Source: Haloarcula sp. CBA1127
Lineage (GTDB): Archaea; Halobacteriota; Halobacteria; Halobacteriales; Haloarculaceae
Assembly (NCBI RefSeq): GCF_001485575.1
Contig: NZ_BCNB01000006.1
Coordinates: 310,001 to 374,000, forward strand
Reading direction: 5' to 3'
Length of the DNA stretch: 64,000 nucleotides
Shown here: positions 53,611-62,590 of the stretch, piece after piece
Layout of the letters: every line of letters starts with the position of its first letter
How positions within the stretch are numbered: the stretch's first letter is position 1
Made by a program: the position numbers and the translations under genes
The notes under the pieces: generated by a model
Seen by the model: only the letters and a program-made list of their open reading frames with translations
Databases searched by the model: none
Told to the model about the DNA's origin: nothing

Positions 53611-54333
53611 TCACCCCTGTTCTTCGCAAGAACTGTCCAAACAGCGCGTGCCGCCAGCGGTTTCGAACAGCGGCAGGCCACAGTCACAGTCGCCGACGAC
53701 GACGCCGGACGGCATAGAGAAGCCGGTGTCACAGTCGGGGTAGTGCTCACAGCCGGCTAGCAGACCGCCGCGGCGGAGGATCAACAGGTCACCGTCGCAG
53801 TTGGGACAGTCCCACTCGCGGTCGAAGGCCGCGGTGACAGCGTCGTCCAGCGAGTCACAGTCCCGGTCGAGGCACAGTTCGAAGGTTCGGCCGCGTTCGA
53901 CACGAAGCGTCGGGAGCCCGCAGTCGTCACACCGGCCGCCAGTGACCGCGGCATCGCTCGGAATCCCGTAGGCGGCGTCACAGCCGGTACAGGTGACTTC
54001 GCTCCGAGCCCGGACCAGCGTCCCAGCGCAGTCTGGGCAGTCACGCACCGGAACGCCGGCGGTCGAGGCTGGATAGCGGGCACTGCCGTGTTCCTCGTGA
54101 GTGGCTACCCGGAGAAGTTCATCGCCATCGCGAGCGGTCACCGTTCCATTGTCGATGGTGACGCTTTCGGCGCGCGTGAGCCACGCAACGGGCTGATATC
54201 CCTCAGCGTCGTGAACGAGGACAGTGTTGTCCGGTTTGACGACGACGAGTACGTCGCCGCGCTGCTCTCGCTCACGCGGTCCCTCGAAAACAGTCGTACA
54301 CTCGCCAGCTATCACACGGGTTCCGTCGTGCAT
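53611..54333 (-). CDS. NucS N-terminal domain fused to zinc ribbons
   Basis: A 240-residue protein. Residues 1-75 (AGECTTVFEGPREREQRGDV, VVVKPDNTVLVHDAEGYQPV) look like the N-terminal DNA-binding/dimer domain of the mismatch endonuclease NucS. The rest is topoisomerase-type C4 zinc ribbons: CPDCAGTL, CTGCDAAYG, CDDCGLP, CPNCDGDLLILRRGG and ending CEHYPDCDTGFS, CDCGLPLFETAGG. The nuclease domain is missing. The ATG at 54333 follows a promoter region shared with the divergent HAD gene. Predicted to bind ssDNA or forks, without cutting (inference). Confidence 0.82.
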   Translation of the reverse strand: MHDGTRVIAGECTTVFEGPREREQRGDVLVVVKPDNTVLVHDAEGYQPVAWLTRAESVTIDNGTVTARDGDELLRVATHEEHGSARYPASTAGVPVRDCPDCAGTLVRARSEVTCTGCDAAYGIPSDAAVTGGRCDDCGLPTLRVERGRTFELCLDRDCDSLDDAVTAAFDREWDCPNCDGDLLILRRGGLLAGCEHYPDCDTGFSMPSGVVVGDCDCGLPLFETAGGTRCLDSSCEEQG

Positions 54334-54451
54334 GGACCGACCTGCCCGGGTTCCAGTATTTAAACCCTCAGTCGGTGGACGGAGCTTCGTAGCGCGGTCG
54401 TCGCTGCCGGAGTCGCAACAGCCAAAGCCGTCGCTGAGCGACAGCAAAGCA

Positions 54452-55108
54452 ATGAGTGTCCCGCCTGCTGCGGTCTGTTTCGATATGGACGGCGTGCTCG
54501 TCCAGTCTGAAGACCACTGGGTCCGTGCCCAGCGCGAGGATATCCTTCCGACGGCCGCGCCGAACGACGACATCCCGCTGTCCGCGATCACCGGTCGAAA
54601 CTACCGAGAGGTGTATCCGGACCTGAACGCCGAGTACGACCTCGAAATCAGCCGTGAGGTGTTCGAGGGGCTGTTCGAGGAGCACGGCGAGCGGATTTAC
54701 GGCGACGAAGCGACCTTCCTCAATGGGGCACACGACCTGCTCGACGACCTGCGGGACGCCGGCGTGGCGCTGGCGCTGACGACCTCCGCACCGTGGGACT
54801 GGATCGACGTGGCCGACGAGCGCTTCGGCCTCCTCTCGAAGTTCGACGTTGCTATCAGCGCCGGCGACATCGACGGCCCCGGCAAGCCGGAGCCGGACAT
54901 CTACGAACGTGGTGCAGCGGAACTGGGCGTCGCGCCGGAGGACTGCTGGGCTGTGGAGGACTCCACCGCGGGCGCACGCGCCGCCGTCGCCGCCGGGATG
55001 ACGACTGTCGGGTTCCGCGGCGATGGCGACGAGACGGACCTCTCGATGGTGTACGAGACCGCAGACGACGCCGCGTCGCTGCGCGAGGTGCTGTTAGGCG
55101 GTGTGTAA
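54452..55108 (+). CDS. HAD-superfamily phosphatase
   Basis: A 218-residue haloacid-dehalogenase-like hydrolase. Motif I CFDMDGVLVQSE (Asp nucleophile near residue 10), an all-helical cap, motif II TTSAPWDW, motif III lysine in GPGKPEPDIYERGA and motif IV VEDSTAGARAA. The type is beta-phosphoglucomutase/phosphoglycolate phosphatase-like; substrate unknown. The ATG at 54452 is preferred because an earlier in-frame start would overlap the divergent NucS-N gene. Confidence 0.88.
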   Translation: MSVPPAAVCFDMDGVLVQSEDHWVRAQREDILPTAAPNDDIPLSAITGRNYREVYPDLNAEYDLEISREVFEGLFEEHGERIYGDEATFLNGAHDLLDDLRDAGVALALTTSAPWDWIDVADERFGLLSKFDVAISAGDIDGPGKPEPDIYERGAAELGVAPEDCWAVEDSTAGARAAVAAGMTTVGFRGDGDETDLSMVYETADDAASLREVLLGGV

Positions 55109-55307
55109 CAGGCGAGTATGCAGTCTTTGAGGGTGGAAGCGGGTAGAATCAAAGGCGGTTGGAAACAGCTATTCGGTACAGAACTGGATCAGCGGCAGGG
55201 AAGCGAGGCTGAGCGAGTGGCAGTACGGTCAGGATGCGTTCGAAAAGTAAACCCGGAAAGCTGTGTGCCGGAAATGCCACGTGGAGGGGGAGGAAGACCC
55301 GGCCAGG

Positions 55308-55547
55308 TCAGGCGGGGTCACCGTATCCGCGGCCCGCAAGGAGGCCGAAGATGTTGAGGGCAACGACACCCACGAAGATGAGGAAGCTCTGACTGTCCAG
55401 TCCGCCCAGCAGCAGCGGCGGATATGCCAGTGGCGTGACGATAGCCAGCCAGAACGCGATGAATTGCAGGGGACGAGTGAGTGATCGGAGGGCAAGGCTA
55501 CTTGGGACGGCGTCCGTCGGGGAACGGAAGGGCGATGCACTGGACAT
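55308..55547 (-). CDS. Small two-helix membrane protein
   Basis: A 79-residue protein, MSSASPFRSPTDAVPSSLALR, then helices FIAFWLAIVTPLAYPPLLLG and SFLIFVGVVALNIFGLLAG. Family unrecognised. A TATA-like TTTATATGG (about 55583-55591) lies upstream at leaderless or near-leaderless spacing. The 55548-55752 gap before it is AT-rich and holds no other gene. Confidence 0.65.
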   Translation of the reverse strand: MSSASPFRSPTDAVPSSLALRSLTRPLQFIAFWLAIVTPLAYPPLLLGGLDSQSFLIFVGVVALNIFGLLAGRGYGDPA

Positions 55548-55752
55548 TGTGGGCTTCCTCAGTTCTTCGTAAGAACCCATTCCCCCATATAAACGCCAGA
55601 CCCTTGGGGAGAATTCGTGCTCTTTTCGGAATATTAACCGGATTTCAGCACCTTTCAGCGATGTTTCACAGATGGCTATAACGCTTCTAAAAGCATTTAT
55701 AAATTTTATTGAGCTTTCTAAGCGCGTTTCAGTGGAACAGCCGAAACGGCAG

Positions 55753-58224
55753 TTATCGGACAAGCACTGACCGGGTTTCGGTGATCGTGGGGAGCGGCAG
55801 CGCGGGGAACGCGACCTCAACGGTGAAGGTGAGTTCGTCAGCATCCGCGCCGAAGACAGCAACCGGAAGCGTGGCCTGACCGAGATACGACGGCTTGGCG
55901 GTCATCTCACGCCCGTTAACCGTGACCCGAAGGCCCGCGCGGGCGCTGCCGCCGGTGTTTTCGACCGTTACCTCCCGCATATCGTTGTCGCCGGGCGCGA
56001 TTGTTTCGGGGAAATCGCCCCAGTCGATGGAGACGACGGGGAGGTCCCGCGCGTTGGCAAGCACTTGCTCGGCAACGCCGTCTGAGAGCCCAGCACGAAC
56101 GATGCCATCTTCGCCGGCTTCGACCACGTCAGCAGGCGACGAGAGGCCTGCCGCGGCGAGCTTGCCCGCGCGGCCGCTGGCGACACCGTCGATGGCCGTC
56201 AGCCCAACAGCGTCGGCACTGATGCCGTGTTCGACGCGGGCCTCGACCCGACACGCGAGGTTTGCGTAGCGGGCCGGGCCGAGCGTGTCGACGAACTCCC
56301 GCATCGCCGCGAGCAGGCGCAGGGCGTTCTGACGGATAACCCACGCGTCGCTTTTGAGTTCTGTCGGCGTCGTCCCGGTCATACCCGAGCGGAGGATGGC
56401 CAGCACCTTGCGCTGGCCGGCGTCAAGGCTGTCGTCGACGCTATCTCCGAGAACTGCGTGGACAGCGTCCTCTTCATCGGAACGGGCACTGACGCTGTCG
56501 AACTCGGTTGCACCGGCCACCGCAGTCAGCAGGTCGTCCGCGTCGACGGAGACAGCGGAATCCGGGTCGGCGGCGTCCTGACAGCGTTCAGCGACATCCG
56601 CGAACCGGCGTGCGGTCGAGAGCCGAAGGTAGAACTTCGAGGCGAGCTGGCCGAGCCGTGTTGGCTCAACGTTGAGGCCGTCTTGCTCGACAAAGCCCTC
56701 GTCGACAAGCGCCGAGAGGGTGTCGCTGACCCGGTTTCGGAGGTCGCTGCCGGCGTCGTACTCGTCGGGGGCCGACTGCGAGCGGGCGTAGTAAAACGTC
56801 GTGGCGAGCCAGTCCATCACGTCGTCCACGTCGTCGATGGTGCCCAGCGCGATTTCGGCGTTCAGGTGGGCGTCGAGTTCAGCCGCCAATCGGGACTCGA
56901 TTTCTTTGCCGTCCCGGAGGAGGCGGCGGTACTTGTCGGCGTCCGAGCGGTCACACACGACCCAGGCATAGCCCATGTCGTCGTAGCCGGGCCGGCCCGC
57001 GCGGCCGAGCATCTGGAGCACGTCGAGCGGGCTCATATCGACCTCGCCTTCGAGCGGGTCGTGGAGCTTGGTATCGCGGATGACGACACAGCGGGCGGGG
57101 AGGTTCACGCCCCACGCGAGCGTCGAGGTCGAGAAAAGGAGCTGAATCTTGCCCTCCTTGAACCACTGCTCGACTTTGTTCTTGTCCTCGCGCGCGAGGC
57201 CAGCGTGGTGAAAGCCTACGCCGTCCAGCACGGACTGGCGAAGCGTATCGTTCGAGAGGTCGGCGGCATCGTTGTGAAAGTCGTAGTCCCCGCGTGCGCC
57301 CATCGGAATATCGCGCTCGACAATTTCGTCCCGGGCCTTCTTGGCGGCCTGTACCGTGTCCTGGCGCGAGGAGACGAAGACGAGCGCCTGGCCCTCCTCG
57401 CGGATGTGTGGCTCGGCGAGGTCAAGTGCCCGGTAGAGCCGCCGGTACTTATCGGCGAAAGCGTTCTCACCGTGGGAGTAGGTCTTCACATCGGCGTTGA
57501 GTGGGACCGGTCGGTACTTCTCGCCGAAAGCAAAGGTCGTCTCCTCGGGCGCGTCGAGCCAGTCGGCCACGTCGTCGATGTTCGGCATCGTCGCCGACAG
57601 CGCCACGACGCGCGGGTCACAGAGCCGGCGGAGCCGCGAGACGGTAACTTCGAGCACCGCCCCCCGGCGGTCGGAATCCAGCAGGTGGACCTCGTCGATG
57701 ACACAGCAGTCCACGTCAGTGATGAAAGAGTAGCGGCTGGTCTCGTGTTTCCGGGTGGCAGAGTCGGCTTTCTCCGGCGTCATCACGAGGATGTCGGCTC
57801 GCTCGGCGCGGCGGGGGTTCAGGTCTCGTTCACCGGTGACGACGTAGACGGAGTAGCCCATCTCCTCGAACCGCTCCCATTCGCTTTCCTTCTCGTTGGT
57901 GAGCGCGCGCAGCGGTGCGAGAAAGAGCGCGGTCCCGTCCTCGGCGAGCGTCTTGCAGATGGCCAGTTCCGCCAGCGCGGTCTTCCCGCTGGCCGTCGGC
58001 GCGCTGACGACGACGTTGTCGTCGCGGTTCAGCAGGGCCGGCAGGGCCGCCGACTGCATCCGGTTGAACTCCTCGAAGGGGAAGGCGTCGGCAAACTCGG
58101 GGAGCACCTCCGCGACCGCCACAGTCGGCTCGCTGTCGGTTCTGGATGACACGTCACAGTCGCGGTTCCGCGACGGCAAAGGCGTTTCTATGGGGGAGCG
58201 AACGTGTGCGAGAAGCGAGTCCAT
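55753..58224 (-). CDS. Ski2/Hel308-type DEAD-box helicase
   Basis: An 823-residue superfamily 2 DNA helicase. Motif I SAPTASGKTALAEL (near residue 75), LAPLRALTNEKESEW, TPEKADSATRK, the DEVH box CCVIDEVHLLDSD, SATMPN (motif III), FSTSTLAWGVNLPAR and QMLGRAGRPGYDD (motif VI). The C-terminal part has a winged-helix and Sec63-like region with helix-hairpin-helix (VGLTAIDGVASGRAGKLAAAG) and a final beta domain. It resembles Hel308/Brr2 families that act at stalled forks or R-loops. The start at 58224 is likely; a GTG at 58152 is an alternative. It shares a short divergent region with the methyltransferase. Confidence 0.88.
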   Translation of the reverse strand: MDSLLAHVRSPIETPLPSRNRDCDVSSRTDSEPTVAVAEVLPEFADAFPFEEFNRMQSAALPALLNRDDNVVVSAPTASGKTALAELAICKTLAEDGTALFLAPLRALTNEKESEWERFEEMGYSVYVVTGERDLNPRRAERADILVMTPEKADSATRKHETSRYSFITDVDCCVIDEVHLLDSDRRGAVLEVTVSRLRRLCDPRVVALSATMPNIDDVADWLDAPEETTFAFGEKYRPVPLNADVKTYSHGENAFADKYRRLYRALDLAEPHIREEGQALVFVSSRQDTVQAAKKARDEIVERDIPMGARGDYDFHNDAADLSNDTLRQSVLDGVGFHHAGLAREDKNKVEQWFKEGKIQLLFSTSTLAWGVNLPARCVVIRDTKLHDPLEGEVDMSPLDVLQMLGRAGRPGYDDMGYAWVVCDRSDADKYRRLLRDGKEIESRLAAELDAHLNAEIALGTIDDVDDVMDWLATTFYYARSQSAPDEYDAGSDLRNRVSDTLSALVDEGFVEQDGLNVEPTRLGQLASKFYLRLSTARRFADVAERCQDAADPDSAVSVDADDLLTAVAGATEFDSVSARSDEEDAVHAVLGDSVDDSLDAGQRKVLAILRSGMTGTTPTELKSDAWVIRQNALRLLAAMREFVDTLGPARYANLACRVEARVEHGISADAVGLTAIDGVASGRAGKLAAAGLSSPADVVEAGEDGIVRAGLSDGVAEQVLANARDLPVVSIDWGDFPETIAPGDNDMREVTVENTGGSARAGLRVTVNGREMTAKPSYLGQATLPVAVFGADADELTFTVEVAFPALPLPTITETRSVLVR

Positions 58225-58310
58225 TCGCTGGTTTCGCTGTGCAGTTCATCGGTGTGAGTGTCCAACACACCTGGCAAAAAATTAACTCAGCCGGCTGATA
58301 GTGCGCAGGT

Positions 58311-59144
58311 GTGCCTATCAGTGACCCCGAGAGCTATTACGACAAGAACGATGAGAGCGAGTGGGACCGCCTGACAGCCACGCTACACGGGCAGTTGGAG
58401 TGGTCGGAGACCGTTGCACAGCTCGAAGCGAACCTCCCCGACACGGGACACGTTCTCGACGTGGGCGGCGGTGCTGGTCGGTACGCCGTCTGGCTGGCTG
58501 AACAGGGGTACGATGTCACGCTCGTCGACCCCAGCAAGGGCCAGCGAGCTATCGCACAGGAGAAAGTCGCTGAGCACGGGTACGAAGAGCGGGTGGCCGT
58601 CGAGGCGGGCGACGTGCGCGACCTCGGGTTTGACCAAGACGTATTTGACGCGACGCTGTGTCTGGGTGGGCCGCTCTCGCATGTGCTCGACGCCGACGAA
58701 CGAGTGGCCGCCGTGCGGGAGCTTCACCGGGTGACAAAAGCCGGGCGTCCGGTGTTCGCCTCCGTCATGGGGCGGCTCAACTGGCTGATGCTCTCGCTGG
58801 TCGGCAGGTCGGACCACCTCGTCCACGCGGACGAACTCGCCGAAACAGGCGACTACGACCGTTCGTTTGTGGCGCAGCTCGGTCACGACGCGGCGTTCAC
58901 CGAGACCCATTTTTTCCGCGCCGATGAGTTCGAGGCGCTGTTAGAGGCGGGCGGAGTAACCGTCGAGACGCTGGTCGGACTGGAGGGGCTGGCGTCAGTA
59001 CTCGCCGCTCCATCGCTCCGAGAGACCGCTGCCGACCTGTCGGCACACGGGCGGGCCGGTGTTCAGGCGCTCGTAGACGAACTCCGGATGGACCGAACTG
59101 TCGTGGATATGTCCGCACATATGCTTGCGGTCTGCCGTGCCTGA
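58311..59144 (+). CDS. Class I SAM-dependent methyltransferase
   Basis: A 277-residue Rossmann-fold methyltransferase with a GTG start. Motif I GHVLDVGGGAGRYAVWLAEQ, motif II VTLVDPS, and later VAVEAGDVRDLGF and VFDATLCLGGPLSHV. The substrate is unknown. A TATA-like AAAAATTAACTC (about 58276-58287) lies about 26 bases upstream, so the message is probably leaderless from the GTG. Confidence 0.82.
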   Translation: MPISDPESYYDKNDESEWDRLTATLHGQLEWSETVAQLEANLPDTGHVLDVGGGAGRYAVWLAEQGYDVTLVDPSKGQRAIAQEKVAEHGYEERVAVEAGDVRDLGFDQDVFDATLCLGGPLSHVLDADERVAAVRELHRVTKAGRPVFASVMGRLNWLMLSLVGRSDHLVHADELAETGDYDRSFVAQLGHDAAFTETHFFRADEFEALLEAGGVTVETLVGLEGLASVLAAPSLRETAADLSAHGRAGVQALVDELRMDRTVVDMSAHMLAVCRA

Positions 59145-59298
59145 GGTGGGCACGCGGGCAGTAGCGTTGGCGTCCTTGAGTACGCAGGCAGCGGTCGGTT
59201 CGGCTAGGCCGCCTGACCGCCCGATTGTCCTTCCACACGGGTGTGACAGAGGACAGGACCCCCGCACGTTTTTGACCGACCCAACCTAACTGCCGGTA

Positions 59299-60228
59299 AT
59301 GAGTCGTTCGCGCAAGCCTGACTGGCTGAAGATGCGGCCACCGTCGGGCGAGCGGTTCACCGATATCAAGCAGACGCTCCGGGATCGAAACCTCAACACG
59401 GTCTGTGAGGAAGCCAACTGCCCCAACCTCGGGGAGTGCTGGAGCGGACGCGACGGACCGGGGACGGCCACGTTCATGCTGATGGGCGACCGCTGTTCGC
59501 GGGGCTGTAACTTCTGTGACGTGGAGACGGGTGGGATGGACCCGCTGGACTCCGACGAGCCACAGCAGGTGGCCGACGCCGTCGCGGAGATCGGACTGGA
59601 CTACGTGGTACTGACAAGCGTTGACCGCGACGACCTGCCCGACCAGGGCGCGGGCCACTTCGCCGAGACGATCCGGGCCATCAAAGAGCGTGACCCGTCG
59701 ATTCTGGTCGAGTGTCTCATCCCCGATTTTCAGGGTGAGCCGGACCTCGTCCGGAAAATCATCGACGCCGACCCGGACGTCATCGCGCACAACATCGAGA
59801 CGGTCGACCGGCTCCAGTGGCCGGTCCGGGACCGCCGGGCGGGCTACGAGCAGTCCCTCTCGGTGCTTCGGCAGGTCGACCGCGAAAGCGACTGCTACAG
59901 CAAGACCAGCCTGATGCTTGGCGTCGGCGAGTACGCCCACGAGGTGTACCAGACGCTGTCGGACCTCCGGCAGGCCGGCGTCGACGTGGTCACCTTCGGC
60001 CAGTACCTCCAGCCCTCCCGCTCACATCTAGAAGTCTCGGAGTACGTCCATCCGGACACCTTCGACACCTGGCAGCGGGTCGCCGAGGAGGAGTTCGACT
60101 TCCTGTACTGCGCCTCGGGACCGATGGTCCGGTCGTCCTACCGCGCCGGTGAACTGTTCGTGGAGGCGGTAGTTCGAGACGGCGAAGACGTGGACGTCGC
60201 TCGAGAGCGTGCGCGAGCGAGCAATTAG
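59299..60228 (+). CDS. lipA: Lipoyl synthase
   Basis: Radical-SAM enzyme inserting two sulfur atoms into octanoyl groups to make lipoate. The 309-residue product has the auxiliary-cluster cysteines in CEEANCPNLGEC (Cys36, 41, 47) and the radical-SAM CxxxCxxC as CSRGCNFC (Cys66, 70, 73). It keeps the family end VRSSYRAGELF, with the RSSYRA Ser that binds the auxiliary cluster. Situated 2.4 kb before the 2-oxoacid dehydrogenase operon, whose E2 needs lipoate. The antisense ORF near its 3' end is not supported. Confidence 0.96.
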   Translation: MSRSRKPDWLKMRPPSGERFTDIKQTLRDRNLNTVCEEANCPNLGECWSGRDGPGTATFMLMGDRCSRGCNFCDVETGGMDPLDSDEPQQVADAVAEIGLDYVVLTSVDRDDLPDQGAGHFAETIRAIKERDPSILVECLIPDFQGEPDLVRKIIDADPDVIAHNIETVDRLQWPVRDRRAGYEQSLSVLRQVDRESDCYSKTSLMLGVGEYAHEVYQTLSDLRQAGVDVVTFGQYLQPSRSHLEVSEYVHPDTFDTWQRVAEEEFDFLYCASGPMVRSSYRAGELFVEAVVRDGEDVDVARERARASN

Positions 60229-60345
60229 CGACGCCAGCAGAACGTACCCCTCGAGCACGCTCCAGTATTTAAACGTTGTCACGGTCTGCAGCAGGGGCAC
60301 ACCGAGAGCCCCATTTACCAACGTTGCCACCGACGTCCCGAGTGG

Positions 60346-61611
60346 ATGACTCCAGACTGCAACGACCGAACGATTCCCCGCCGCCAGGTACTTCGGGCGG
60401 GCGGTGCGACACTTGCGAGCATCCTCGCGGGGTGTAACGGGTTGCCGCCGCTTGGGACGCAGTTCAAGTACGGTTCCATCGACGTCCCGCAGGCGGAGCC
60501 GCCGTCGTATCGCGAGTGGTTTCCAGCGCCGTCGGCGCTACCAGATGCGAGCGATGCCAGCGACGGCTACAGCGCCATCGTTCATGTGCCGCCGCCCACA
60601 AATGCCCCGACCTGGGCACGGTCGAGCGCAGCCCGTCGGGCCGTCGTCTCCAACATGGACTACGTTGGCGTCGACGTCGACGACATGGACATCACGTTCT
60701 TACAGTTGTATGGCACGGGGATGACCGCGACACTGGTTGGTGACATCGACCCGGCCGCGGTCAGGGATACCGTCCGTGAAACGGCCTACGAACGCGTCGA
60801 TACCCACGCCGGCTACGACCTGTACGAGCGAGGCGACTGCCCGTGGACGGTCGCCGTCGGCCCCGAGGCGGTCGTGTTCGGGAACGGCCCGCACGCACGA
60901 GCGGTCGTGACCGCGACCGTCGACGCCGGCCGCGGTGATGTCACGCGATACCACGAACGCGACGCGAACGTCGCCGCACTCACAGAGAGCGCCGGACAAC
61001 GACGCTGGGGGCGGTTGTGGCTCCGTGGCATCCAGAGCATCACGGGCGGCGGGATGCTCGAGGACACCGTCGGCTGGGCCGGCTGGCTCGAACACGACGG
61101 CAAGGACGTCTACACTGTCGAGACGTGGCTGTTCCCCGAAGAGTACGATGTCTCGGAGCAGGCAGTGAAAGAGGCACTCAAAAACGACTATCCGACCATG
61201 AGCCTCCCGAGCCGTCGCCACGCGAGCGCCGTCGACGTCACCGTCGAGGGTCGCGTTGCGACAATAACGCTGGCCATCAAGCGTTCGTACGTGAACGAGA
61301 CGTTGGCCCAAAAGACGTCCCAGCTTCCCGCCGTCGCCTGGCGCGCGACACATGACCCCGACGCTGAGCAGGTGACCATCCACCACGACGCCGGCGACTC
61401 AGTCCCGACCGACGCCCTCCGTGTCACCGGCGACCTCGACCCCTCGACTATCGACATCGGCCACCTCGGTGGCCAGATGGAACCGGGCGAGTCGTTCACT
61501 GTCTCCACCGCTGCCCCTGAGACCGACGACGATGCCGGAATCGAGGTTCGTATCACCATCCACTCGGATAGTGGCTGGTCCACAACCGTCTACAAACACG
61601 AATTCGAATGA
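60346..61611 (+). CDS. Secreted Tat lipoprotein
   Basis: A 421-residue protein whose N-terminus is a Tat signal with lipobox: PRRQVLRAGGATLASILAGC (Cys at about residue 30), so it is likely lipid-anchored outside. The mature part is acidic and beta-rich. The last 70 residues (LRVTGDLDPSTIDIGHL, EPGESFTVSTAA, YKHEFE) resemble the C-terminal domain of haloarchaeal pilin/archaellin-like secreted proteins. Function unknown. The stop overlaps the next gene's ATG (ATGA), so it is the first gene of a three-gene unit with the HTH and membrane proteins. Confidence 0.78.
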   Translation: MTPDCNDRTIPRRQVLRAGGATLASILAGCNGLPPLGTQFKYGSIDVPQAEPPSYREWFPAPSALPDASDASDGYSAIVHVPPPTNAPTWARSSAARRAVVSNMDYVGVDVDDMDITFLQLYGTGMTATLVGDIDPAAVRDTVRETAYERVDTHAGYDLYERGDCPWTVAVGPEAVVFGNGPHARAVVTATVDAGRGDVTRYHERDANVAALTESAGQRRWGRLWLRGIQSITGGGMLEDTVGWAGWLEHDGKDVYTVETWLFPEEYDVSEQAVKEALKNDYPTMSLPSRRHASAVDVTVEGRVATITLAIKRSYVNETLAQKTSQLPAVAWRATHDPDAEQVTIHHDAGDSVPTDALRVTGDLDPSTIDIGHLGGQMEPGESFTVSTAAPETDDDAGIEVRITIHSDSGWSTTVYKHEFE

Positions 61612-62078
61612 TTACGACGTCTCCCGGCCCCGATATCGTTCCGCCCTCTCCCGCTGACGTGCTGCCCTCCCGCGTGCGAGAACCCGCACGCGACTCCACA
61701 CCGCAAGTTATGACACTACCCGACGACCCGGACGTGCCCGACGACACGACGCTCGAGGCCGTCGTCGGCCTGCTCGACGACGAGCACGTCCGGACGATCC
61801 TCACGGCCACGAGCGGCGACGCGCTGAGTGCGAAGGAACTGAGCGAGCGCTGTGATGTCTCGCAGGCGACTATTTACCGGCGCGTCGAGCGCCTGACAGC
61901 GGCCGGGCTCGTCGACGAACGCACCCGCCCGCGGGCCGATGGCCACCACGATACCGTCTACGTCGCGACATTAGACGAGGTGTCGATACGTCTGCGCAAC
62001 GGCGAACTCCGGTTCGACCTCGAACGACGCGGCGACGACGTTGCCGACCGGCTCACTAGGCTTTGGGAGGACTTCTGA
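61608..62078 (+). CDS. ArsR-type winged-helix regulator
   Basis: A 156-residue protein with a winged helix in the middle: VVGLLDDEHVRTILTATSGD, LSAKELSERCDVSQATIYRR and ERLTAAGLVDERTRPR. The first 34 residues are Pro-rich; a second start at 61710 (MTLPDDPDV) is possible, but the ATG at 61608 overlaps the lipoprotein stop (ATGA), which favours coupling. It is followed one base later by a membrane protein, the usual haloarchaeal pairing. Confidence 0.82.
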   Translation: MITTSPGPDIVPPSPADVLPSRVREPARDSTPQVMTLPDDPDVPDDTTLEAVVGLLDDEHVRTILTATSGDALSAKELSERCDVSQATIYRRVERLTAAGLVDERTRPRADGHHDTVYVATLDEVSIRLRNGELRFDLERRGDDVADRLTRLWEDF

Positions 62079-62079
62079 G

Positions 62080-62418
62080 ATGGCGCTTCACGACTCACTG
62101 ACGACACTCGAGCTCGCAACGACCACCGCCGCCGCGGCGACCGCGCTCGTCGGCCTCTATATCGGCTATCAGGCCTACCGCGGGCTCCGACGCCACGACA
62201 GCCCCCCGATGCGGTACCTCTCTATCGGGATGGTACTGCTGTTTGGCGTCACTTACGCGACGGCCTTCGCCGGCAACGCGCTGTTGCAGGCTGGGTCGGT
62301 CCCCCTCGTCTATCAGGATTACTTCCGGTTAGTCGTGCGACTGATCCAACTCTCCGGGCTGCTCTGTATTGCTTACTCGCTGTATCTGACGCGGGCCGAT
62401 GTCCACGCTAACAACTGA
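62080..62418 (+). CDS. Three-helix membrane protein (DUF7521-like)
   Basis: A 112-residue membrane protein. Helices are at about 8-28 (LATTTAAAATALVGLYIGY), 42-65 (LSIGMVLLFGVTYATAFAG) and 82-102 (VRLIQLSGLLCIAYSLYLT). I recall the same pairing, HTH regulator with a DUF7521-type membrane partner, in other haloarchaea. It may sense or sequester the regulator (inference). Starts one base after the HTH stop. Confidence 0.75.
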   Translation: MALHDSLTTLELATTTAAAATALVGLYIGYQAYRGLRRHDSPPMRYLSIGMVLLFGVTYATAFAGNALLQAGSVPLVYQDYFRLVVRLIQLSGLLCIAYSLYLTRADVHANN

Positions 62419-62590
62419 TACATCGGAGTTATCACTGATAAATTAGGCAGATTTTAAATCGATGTAGCATGGCTTAGACACCCATATTCCCAGTAATACC
62501 CACGTCGGCGATATTTTTCAGCGCCGCGAAAGCTCTAAACGTAGTGCGAGTGAACAGTCGTCGTATGCCACTTCGACGGAGGCGGTTTCT

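Noticed and set aside
54224-54451. Longer N-terminus for the HAD phosphatase
   Set aside because: It would run through the divergent gene's coding and promoter region and adds Ser/Pro-rich sequence unlike the family.
60028-60330. Minus-strand ORF antisense to the lipA end
   Set aside because: Most of it is antisense to conserved lipA codons; its hydrophobic start is not enough support.
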